Shown: in pieces, positions 58,497 through 64,000 of the stretch
Position numbering within the stretch: the stretch's first letter is position 1
How the letters are laid out: each line of letters opens with the position of its first letter
Assembly (NCBI RefSeq): GCF_001611275.1
Contig: NZ_CP015080.1
Location: 372,001-436,000, forward strand
DNA: 64,000 nucleotides
DNA from: Desulfuromonas sp. DDH964
GTDB lineage: Bacteria > Desulfobacterota > Desulfuromonadia > Desulfuromonadales > DDH964
Direction: 5' to 3'
Position numbers and translations under genes: made by a program
The notes under the pieces: model-generated
Databases searched by the model: none
What the model was told of the DNA's origin: nothing
The model's input: the letters and a program-made list of their open reading frames with translations, nothing else

Positions 58497-58844
58497 CTAT
58501 TTCCAGATGTTGGTGAGTCTCCGGCGCTGGCGATCAATACTCTTCTGCCCCTCTTCAAGGGCGTCCATGAGGTGCTCGCGCCATTCTTCGGCGACCTCGC
58601 CCCCCTTTTCAACCAGGTCGCTGGTGCGGTCAGCGAGAGTATCAACCGTCTCGCGGACGGCCTCGGCCGAATCCCGGATCAGGGCTTCGGTTTCGTTTTT
58701 TACCTTCTTGCTGTAACGGCTAATCTGGCGGCGGGTTCTCTTGCCGGATTGCGGCGCAAAGAGGATGCCGATCCCGGCGCCGATCAGTCCACCGGCGATC
58801 AGCATGATTGCCCCGACGGTACTCGCTTTCTGGTTTCCATTCAT
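58497..58844 (-). CDS. YtxH-domain protein
   Basis: A 115-residue YtxH/gas-vesicle-GvpP-like small protein. One Gly-rich membrane segment (about 11-32; GGLIGAGIGILFAPQSGKRTR) carries the FAPxSGxxTR signature, followed by a helical amphipathic tail. Members are often stress-induced membrane-associated proteins of unknown role. GGAGG precedes the ATG. Confidence 0.88.
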   Translation of the reverse strand: MNGNQKASTVGAIMLIAGGLIGAGIGILFAPQSGKRTRRQISRYSKKVKNETEALIRDSAEAVRETVDTLADRTSDLVEKGGEVAEEWREHLMDALEEGQKSIDRQRRRLTNIWK

Positions 58845-58996
58845 GGTGTGCCTCCGATAAGGTCAAGTCTTCCTCTTCCTTTAACACAAAACGGCGGCGC
58901 TGCAAGATGCCGGAGTGCCCTTGCATTTATCAGGAGAGGCGCTAGACTGAAAGCAAAGAGAAAGGAGGATCGGGATCATAGCAGACCACATCGAAA

Positions 58997-59129
58997 CTTA
59001 GGCAAACCTGACCCCCTCCGGGGGTATGATCGCTCTGCCCCGCAGAGCGAGCCAGCCGGCCGCAAAAGCCCGGTTGAAGCAATGGCCCTCCCGCTAACCA
59101 TGCGGGAGGTTGCCGTTTGCGCCCATAAG
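58997..59129. ncRNA. Structured intergenic element, possible small RNA or leader
   Basis: In 133 bases an outer stem (CTTA-GG-CAAAC at 58997-59007 with GTTTG-..CC..-TAAG at 59115-59129) encloses hairpins at 59012-59024 (5 bp), 59031-59049 (8 bp, loop of 3) and 59087-59109 (8 bp), plus a GCAAAAGCC-containing segment. On the plus strand it runs straight into the terminator at 59127-59161, as in a free-standing small RNA; on the minus strand it would be a leader of the YtxH gene. I could not match it to a known riboswitch. It could also be a dispersed repeat. Confidence 0.4.
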
Positions 59130-59161
59130 AAAAGCCCGGTTCCAGGAACCGGGCTTTTCTT
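59127..59161. terminator. Bidirectional rho-independent terminator
   Basis: A 17-bp perfect stem (59127-59143 with 59145-59161) around a single central base has T-rich ends on both strands (TTTTCTT). It ends the minus-strand cytochrome gene at 59183 and any plus-strand RNA from 58997. Confidence 0.85.
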
Positions 59162-59182
59162 GTCGCAAGTTTCGGGGGAGCA

Positions 59183-60637
59183 TTACTGGCCGCGCAACTC
59201 CTTGAGGATGGCGGGATTAGCTTCCTCTTCGGCGAGGATGGAGTGGCAGGTATCGCAATCCATGGAGATGGTCTCTCCCGATTCGGCGACATGCTCCTCA
59301 TCGTGGCAGCGGAAACAGCCGAGGTCCTCGTTATGTCCGATGTGGCTGGTGTAGGTGCCCCATTGGACATTCATTTCCGGAAAAACATTCTGCGCGTAGG
59401 CCGCCTGCACCCCGGCAATCGCCTTCTCCAGCTTGGCCGGTGCCTCCTTGACCAGGGCCGGATAGTTCTTCTGATACCAGGTGTTGAGGGCACTGGCGAT
59501 AGCGGTGCGGGCCTCGGCCTGGGTGGCGTATTGCTGCTGGACAACCTCCATGGCCTGGCGTTTTATGAAGGGGAGATCGACGGGAATGTCGCCCGAGAGG
59601 ATCTTGTTGTTGATGGCGACCTTGGCCGGCAGGTAGACATGGGTCGGCCGGTTATGGCAGTCGATGCAGTCCATTTCCCGGACGCCGACCTCCTCGCCGA
59701 CCGACTTGAGTTTTTCTTCGGCGTCAGCCGTGCGGAAAATGGTGGTGGTGCCGTCTGCCTTGTGGAGGGTCACTTCCGGGATTTCCATCCGGTCCCAGCT
59801 GCTGGCCCGGTAGGTGATGCGGTTTTCCGGGGCGACATGCCAGTGGATGCCGTGGGAGCTGACCGCCCGGTCCCCGGCCGTCCCGATCTTCATCAACAGC
59901 ACCGACTGGACGTGGGAATTCTGTTCGTCCGGTTTGAAGTCGTCCTTGACGGCCAGCTTGTCGCCATGGAATTTTTCCGGACGATGGCATTCTTCACAGG
60001 TGTCGCGGGCCGGGCGCAGGCCGTGGACTGGGACCTCGATGGGGCGGGGAAAGGTGTCGAGGGCGACCGCAAAGAGCTGGCGGGCACCGGAGATCTTCGA
60101 TTTTACGAACCAGGTGGCGCCGGAACCGATGTGGCATTCAACGCAGGGGACCCGGGAGTGGGCGGAGTTGGTGTAGGCCGTGAACTCCGGATTCATTACC
60201 TCATGGCAGAACTGGCCGCAGAAACCGACCGATTCCAGGTAGTGGTAGCCCCGGTAACCGAGCAAGCCGAAGATGAAGAGATTGACGCAGGTCAGAAAGA
60301 CGGCAAAGAAGACCAGCTTCCGCATCCGGCTGAACTTGGTCGGATCGGTGAAGTAGTCCCGCAGGTAATCCATGGTGAAAAGCCGGACTTCTTCCTTCCC
60401 CTTGAAGAAGAAGAGGCCGAGAAAGACCATGACCAGGCCGACAATAAATGTCGGGCCGAGGACCATGTAGACCAGGGCGGCAAAGTAGGTATTGCGAATG
60501 TGCCAGATGACGTCGTAGAGCAGGGCGCCGAGCAGAAAGGGGAAGATAACGGTGACGATCATCGCACCGATGAGGGAAACGCGGCTGCGTGCGATCCCGC
60601 GGGCGAAAGCGGTGAGAATGTCGGTGATCCGTTTCAT
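59183..60637 (-). CDS. NapC/NirT-like membrane multiheme cytochrome c (ImcH-like)
   Basis: A 484-residue inner-membrane cytochrome. Three membrane segments (about 18-42, 51-76, 107-128) precede a periplasmic part with five CxxCH sites (CVECH, CEECH, CIDCH, CFRCH, CDTCH) and one CxxxCH site (CGQFCH). The first pair, ESVGFCGQFCHEVMNPEF and HSRVPCVECHIGSGA, resembles NapC/NirT quinol dehydrogenases. Geobacter ImcH, needed for high-potential electron acceptors, has a comparable layout, so a menaquinol-oxidising role is likely. AAGGA precedes the ATG, and an operator-like promoter lies upstream. Confidence 0.85.
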   Translation of the reverse strand: MKRITDILTAFARGIARSRVSLIGAMIVTVIFPFLLGALLYDVIWHIRNTYFAALVYMVLGPTFIVGLVMVFLGLFFFKGKEEVRLFTMDYLRDYFTDPTKFSRMRKLVFFAVFLTCVNLFIFGLLGYRGYHYLESVGFCGQFCHEVMNPEFTAYTNSAHSRVPCVECHIGSGATWFVKSKISGARQLFAVALDTFPRPIEVPVHGLRPARDTCEECHRPEKFHGDKLAVKDDFKPDEQNSHVQSVLLMKIGTAGDRAVSSHGIHWHVAPENRITYRASSWDRMEIPEVTLHKADGTTTIFRTADAEEKLKSVGEEVGVREMDCIDCHNRPTHVYLPAKVAINNKILSGDIPVDLPFIKRQAMEVVQQQYATQAEARTAIASALNTWYQKNYPALVKEAPAKLEKAIAGVQAAYAQNVFPEMNVQWGTYTSHIGHNEDLGCFRCHDEEHVAESGETISMDCDTCHSILAEEEANPAILKELRGQ

Positions 60638-60730
60638 GTCGGGTCCTTGTCGGGAAAAATGGCATGGTTGCGACAGATATATTTGCCGCAGTCGGGAGAT
60701 GCGGGGAACCGGGCGCTCTGGGCCGGGAAG

Positions 60731-60766
60731 GGTAATTAGGTAGCATTAATTACCCCGGCTTGTCAA
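60731..60766 (-). promoter_or_regulatory. Promoter and operator candidate of the NapC/NirT-like cytochrome
   Basis: On the minus strand TTGACA lies at 60761-60766. Just downstream, over the expected -10 position, is the perfect inverted repeat GGTAATTA-N8-TAATTACC (60731-60754). A regulator bound there would block or remodel the promoter. The -10 box is weak. Confidence 0.5.
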
Positions 60767-60840
60767 TATCCATATCGCATATCCGGCTGTGACACCAGCA
60801 GAAATCGGGCTTTTTGCCGACAAATTAATCCGGCCCCATG

Positions 60841-60877
60841 AAAAGCAGCGGCCGCCCGGGGGGCGGCCGCTGCTTTT
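60841..60877. terminator. Palindromic terminator after the NrfD operon
   Basis: A 37-base near-perfect palindrome with arms AAAAGCAGCGGCCGCCC and GGGCGGCCGCTGCTTTT lies 23 bases after the NrfD stop codon on the minus strand. The run of four T is short. Confidence 0.75.
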
Positions 60878-60900
60878 GAGCTAGAGCATTCTGCGGGGAA

Positions 60901-62208
60901 TCAGTGACTGGGGGAGTTCTCCTCCATGAACGCCGGCAGAATCATGTTGAGGAAGTAGAAGATAACAAAGGGGGTGGCTATGACCGTCAGGGCTCCGGCG
61001 AGTCCCTCCTTGAAGGTCTCCATGTCGTGGGGAATGATCGGCAGGTGGTAATGCATGTAGCCGGCAAAGGTCAGGGAGAAGGCCTGGCCGCCGATGACGA
61101 CGTTCCAGCGCATCATCAAGACCCCGAACAGGACCAGCAGAGAAGCCGCCGCTGCACGGCGCACCGTGATCCCGGGAATCAGCAGCATGATAAAGGGGAG
61201 CAGGTTGCCGATACCATACTGCAGGATGAAGATTTTCACGAAATCATGCTCGTAGATGACCATGCGCAGGGCGTCCCAGGACTTGACGGCGGTATAGCCG
61301 CGAAAGATCATGTCGAGCATTTCCAGGGTGAGGGCCAGGGTCATGAAGATCAACAGGTACTTGGAGGTCATCTTCACCTCGTGGTCCTGGACGCTGCGCA
61401 GGTGGTGGTAATCGACCGCGGCGCTGCCGTGGGCGATGGCGTCGGGCAGCAGATAGTTCTTGCCGCGGCGGGCGGCCCACTTGCGGATTTCCATGAAGAC
61501 ATAGTAGCTGACGATGCAGAGGGCAATACCGGAAACGACGGCCGAGCAGATAAAGATCACCGGCATCAGCGGTGTCATCCAGAGGGCGTTGGCCTTGACC
61601 GAGCCGAAGATGAAGCCGGCGTAGCCGTGCAGAAAACAGGCGACGGGGATACCGACCCCGGCCAGGAGCTTGACCGCCTTGTGGTCGGCTTCCAGGGCTT
61701 CTGCGCCGATGTCGCGGACGCCGAGGCTGAGGAGTTTGTAGATCAACAAAAGGATGCTTTCGCCAGCGCTGCGGGAACTCTTCTGCTCCAGGCGCAGCAG
61801 GGTCTCGACGATGAACCTGCGATAGACGAACCAGATTTCGGCGGCGACGATACAGGCATAGGTCATGAAGACGATGCCGAAGGCGGAGATCGCCGAGGTG
61901 AAGTGGGGTGTCATCAGGACGTGAATGCCGCGGAAGGGTTGTTGCAGGTGGAGCAGCAGCGGCATCATCGCCACCGGCAGCAGAGCGAAGGAGAAGACCA
62001 GGGCAAAGCGAGCGATATTCTTCAGCTTTTCGACTCCGAAGACATGATAGAGGGAAGAGAGGACGAAGGCGCCGGCGACCAGGCCGGTCATGTAGGGATA
62101 CATGACAATCTGGATCGACCAGTAGACATATTCGTTGGGGAGGACGAAGAGGTCCTTGATTGTCCAGGCTTCGCCGTGAACCACCATTTGGGCAACATGT
62201 TCGACCAT
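60901..62208 (-). CDS. NrfD/PsrC-family quinol-oxidoreductase membrane subunit
   Basis: A 435-residue integral membrane protein with about 10 membrane segments, of the NrfD/PsrC type that binds menaquinone and exchanges electrons with a partner Fe-S protein. MYPYMTGLVAGAFVLSSLYH near the N-terminus is typical. It follows the Fe-S subunit by 2 bases and the tetraheme cytochrome before that. The three together resemble the Cbc4-like (CbcSTU-type) module of Geobacter, proposed to link menaquinol to periplasmic cytochromes. Confidence 0.88.
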   Translation of the reverse strand: MVEHVAQMVVHGEAWTIKDLFVLPNEYVYWSIQIVMYPYMTGLVAGAFVLSSLYHVFGVEKLKNIARFALVFSFALLPVAMMPLLLHLQQPFRGIHVLMTPHFTSAISAFGIVFMTYACIVAAEIWFVYRRFIVETLLRLEQKSSRSAGESILLLIYKLLSLGVRDIGAEALEADHKAVKLLAGVGIPVACFLHGYAGFIFGSVKANALWMTPLMPVIFICSAVVSGIALCIVSYYVFMEIRKWAARRGKNYLLPDAIAHGSAAVDYHHLRSVQDHEVKMTSKYLLIFMTLALTLEMLDMIFRGYTAVKSWDALRMVIYEHDFVKIFILQYGIGNLLPFIMLLIPGITVRRAAAASLLVLFGVLMMRWNVVIGGQAFSLTFAGYMHYHLPIIPHDMETFKEGLAGALTVIATPFVIFYFLNMILPAFMEENSPSH

Positions 62209-62210
62209 GA

Positions 62211-62984
62211 TCAGCGCACCTCCTCGTTCAGGCCAATGTAGTAGACATTCGGTTTGGTCCCGTATTCATCGCGCAGGATGCCGACGCGCTGATGCAGCAC
62301 CGCCCTGGCGACGGGGTCGCGGGGATCTCTCAGGTTGCCGATGCGGCGGGCGCCAAAGGGGCAGGCCTGGGCGCAGGCCGTATTCCCGCCGTTGGAGATG
62401 CGGTGGTAGCAGAAGGTGCACTTGTCGGCGACATGTTCCACCGGGTGGAAAAAGCGGACGCCGTAGGGGCAGCCCATGATGCAGTAGCCACAGCCGATGC
62501 ACCAGGTGCGGTCGACCAGAACGGCGCCGTCGGCGGTCTGGTAGGTGGCGCCGACCGGGCAGACCTGAACGCAGGCCGGGACGGTGCAGTGGTTGCAGAG
62601 CTTGGGGACGAAAAACGCCTGGGCGATCTCCTCATCGGCAACCTTTTTCATGCCGTCGGCGTTCTGATCGATCAGTTTGGTGGTGAAGCCATTGAGAGCG
62701 CCCTTGGGGGTATCCATCAAGACCTGGCCGTCCTTGGTCATGATGTAGCGCTCGACCCAGGTGCGGGTGACGTTGGCTTCCAGCGGAATCTCGTTTTCAA
62801 GCTTGCAGGCCTTGACGCAAAATCCGCAGCCGACGCATTTGTAGGTATCGACCAGGAAACCCCAGCGAAGTTCGGGGTTGGCGGCGAGGACCTCGCCGGG
62901 TTCCAGGATATCCAGGGCCGAGAGGGAGAGGGCGGCGCCGGAAACAAAAACGGCCGTGCTCTTTAAAAAGTCCCGTCGTTTCAT
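62211..62984 (-). CDS. Tat-exported ferredoxin-type Fe-S subunit (four 4Fe-4S clusters)
   Basis: A 257-residue Fe-S protein of the DmsB/NrfC/PsrB type. The N-terminus MKRRDFLKSTAVFVSGAALS is a twin-arginine signal. Four cysteine groups are visible: CVGCGFCVKACK, CNHCTVPACVQVCP, CIGCGYCIMGCP and CTFC...CAQACP, enough for four clusters. It probably sits on the periplasmic face as the wire between the NrfD subunit and the tetraheme cytochrome. It starts 3 bases after the cytochrome gene. Confidence 0.92.
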   Translation of the reverse strand: MKRRDFLKSTAVFVSGAALSLSALDILEPGEVLAANPELRWGFLVDTYKCVGCGFCVKACKLENEIPLEANVTRTWVERYIMTKDGQVLMDTPKGALNGFTTKLIDQNADGMKKVADEEIAQAFFVPKLCNHCTVPACVQVCPVGATYQTADGAVLVDRTWCIGCGYCIMGCPYGVRFFHPVEHVADKCTFCYHRISNGGNTACAQACPFGARRIGNLRDPRDPVARAVLHQRVGILRDEYGTKPNVYYIGLNEEVR

Positions 62985-62987
62985 GGC

Positions 62988-63458
62988 TTACATCTCCTCC
63001 AGGCTCGGGTTGTGCGGATTGTGGCATTCACTGCACCCCATCTCGGCGTTGTGGGTGGCAGGATCGATGCCCGGGATGTTGTTGCGTCCGCTCGAGGGCA
63101 TGACGAGCGCGGAGTGGCAGCGAATACAGAGGTCACGGCTGCGGTCGATTGCCAGCTTCTCCGGGTCCTCCGGGTGGTTCAGGGCCGGGCCGTGGCAGTT
63201 CTCACAGGGGATCATGGCGTGTTGGGAGGCGCTCAGGCTGCCGACCTTGTCTTCGTGGCACTCATTGCAGTAATTGCTCTCCTTGTACTTGGCCGGAAAG
63301 GCTTTCCACTCCTGCTCGTTCCCCAGGCGGTGGAAGCCGAAGGTATAGCCCCTTTCCTGAACACCAAAATCCTTGGGTACATAGATTGCCCGGAACAACA
63401 GGATGGCAACGACCAGGGCGATGACCACATAGAGTGGCCTCCAGACGTGATTTTTCAC
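62988..63458 (-). CDS. Membrane-anchored tetraheme cytochrome c
   Basis: A 156-residue cytochrome with one N-terminal membrane anchor (about 9-25) and four CxxCH sites (CNECH, CENCH, CIRCH, CSECH). GTG 63458 is the start, with AAAGGGG upstream. It is the first gene of the cytochrome/Fe-S/NrfD operon and is probably the electron exit to periplasmic cytochromes. Confidence 0.9.
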   Translation of the reverse strand: MKNHVWRPLYVVIALVVAILLFRAIYVPKDFGVQERGYTFGFHRLGNEQEWKAFPAKYKESNYCNECHEDKVGSLSASQHAMIPCENCHGPALNHPEDPEKLAIDRSRDLCIRCHSALVMPSSGRNNIPGIDPATHNAEMGCSECHNPHNPSLEEM

Positions 63459-63948
63459 CGCGGACCCCTTTCGATCAGATGAAATAAAAACAACGTTTCT
63501 TTGGCCAATTATTATTGCTGTTGCCGAAATGTCAATTATGGACAGGGGCGACCTGCGGCCCTGGCATCAGTCGGGAGCAATGAGAAAAAGTCAATTTATG
63601 CAATATATTATCGTAAAATGAACTACCCCGCAGCAAGCTACGGGGTATCAACAGCCTACACCCTTAGTAAAAATCGCGCAGCAAGCTGCGGGGAATTGAA
63701 CCCAACTTTTGATTAAGATTTGCTTTCTTGTTGAACTGCCGCCATGAACAGTCTAGTTGTAGACCAGTGAAGGGGTCCATATGTTCTTTGTCCAAACCAG
63801 AACCGGATCGATGCAGGTGACAAAAATAATCTTGCTATGAAAAATAATAAAAAAGTGTTATATTATGCAAACAAAAAGAAATTAACTCTGAATAATGATG
63901 AAAAATTTAGTACACGTTCTCTCGCCCGCTTAGTCTAGCAAATCTTTT
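63459..63948. other. AT-rich intergenic region; no gene seen
   Basis: About 490 bases that hold REP-like hairpins (63624-63690) and otherwise AT-rich sequence, lower in GC than the flanking genes. The short open frame at 63501-63716 has no features of a real gene. The promoter of the minus-strand cytochrome operon should lie at its left edge. Confidence 0.5.
63624..63690. repeat. Two REP-like hairpin units
   Basis: Unit 1 (63624-63647) has stem TACCCCG/CGGGGTA around CAGCAAGCTA; unit 2 (63677-63690) is CGCAGCAAGCTGCG. Both share the GCAGCAAGCT core and are followed by GGGG(A/T)AT or similar, the look of repetitive extragenic palindromes. Confidence 0.55.
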
Positions 63949-64000
63949 CCTGATTAGCCCTAATTCTCAGCTGAGGGGCGAGAGCACCTTGGGCATCCAA
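63949..64000. mobile_element. Second copy of the IS1595-derived MITE (cut by window end)
   Basis: These 52 bases are an exact reverse-complement match of 46075-46126, the right end of the first MITE. The rest lies outside the window. Identity over the visible part suggests recent movement. Confidence 0.93.

Noticed and set aside
58981..59129. c-di-GMP-I (GEMM) riboswitch
   Set aside because: Only short matches (GGCAAACC, GCAAAAGCC) occur; the spacing and the tetraloop/receptor arrangement are missing, and no gene follows on the plus strand.
63501..63716. Plus-strand frame of 71 codons
   Set aside because: It runs through REP-like hairpins, has no family features and lies in an AT-rich gap.

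Overview
The window looks like chromosome of a GC-rich, anaerobic, metal-reducing type bacterium of the Desulfuromonadales/Geobacterales group. The signs are several membrane-bound multiheme c-type cytochromes (59183-63458 and 38878-39396), an iron-sulfur/NrfD quinol module, a CarD-type regulator next to ispDF, a CheA-REC chemosensory operon and an NhaD antiporter. No rRNA or tRNA gene and no CRISPR array was recognised. Placement is by gene content only.

Layout. (1) 1-9733 is the right part of an integrated plasmid-like element. It holds a hipBA-type toxin-antitoxin pair (hipA runs off the left edge), a parM-parR partition pair with parC-like repeats, a TrfA-type replication initiator with six iterons and a DnaA box, a sigma-like gene split by an IS5-type insertion sequence, a LexA/CI-like repressor and a large serine recombinase. 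The recombinase lies at the junction with comM, whose 3' part is missing. (2) 10787-26072 is core chromosome: ald, trxB, a cation efflux pump, a nitrilase-family amidase, nhaD, hemW, a CIRCE-controlled hrcA-grpE-dnaK-dnaJ heat-shock cluster and two envelope proteins. (3) 26145-41663 holds carD-ispD-ispF-glnS, a five-gene chemosensory operon (REC-CheR-TPR, CheW, MCP, CheA-REC, CheB), cysS, a tetraheme cytochrome and uvrB. (4) 41680-47732 is a very large bacterial-Ig-repeat lipoprotein gene whose signal peptide is split by a 142-bp MITE, followed by an IS1595-family element with the same terminal repeats. (5) 47747-58844 holds ubiD, a small Rho-N-like protein, cysM and a tightly overlapping cassette of C39-like peptidase, RLAN/RimK ATP-grasp ligase, GCS2-type carboxylate-amine ligase and N-formylglutamate amidohydrolase-like protein, then an MscS channel and a YtxH protein. 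(6) 58997-64000 holds a structured intergenic element, a NapC/NirT-like multiheme cytochrome with an operator-like promoter, a three-gene cytochrome/Fe-S/NrfD operon, REP-like hairpins and the start of a second copy of the same MITE.

The best candidate for an under-described system is the peptidase/ATP-grasp/GCS2/NfgA cassette (51581-55766). It combines two amide-bond-forming ligases with two amide-bond-cleaving hydrolases and looks like a peptide-type metabolite or peptide-tagging pathway of unknown product. The integrated TrfA/ParM/serine-recombinase element in comM and the IS1595-MITE interruption of the Ig-repeat lipoprotein are the next most informative. All function calls are by reading motifs in translated sequence; no database search was run.
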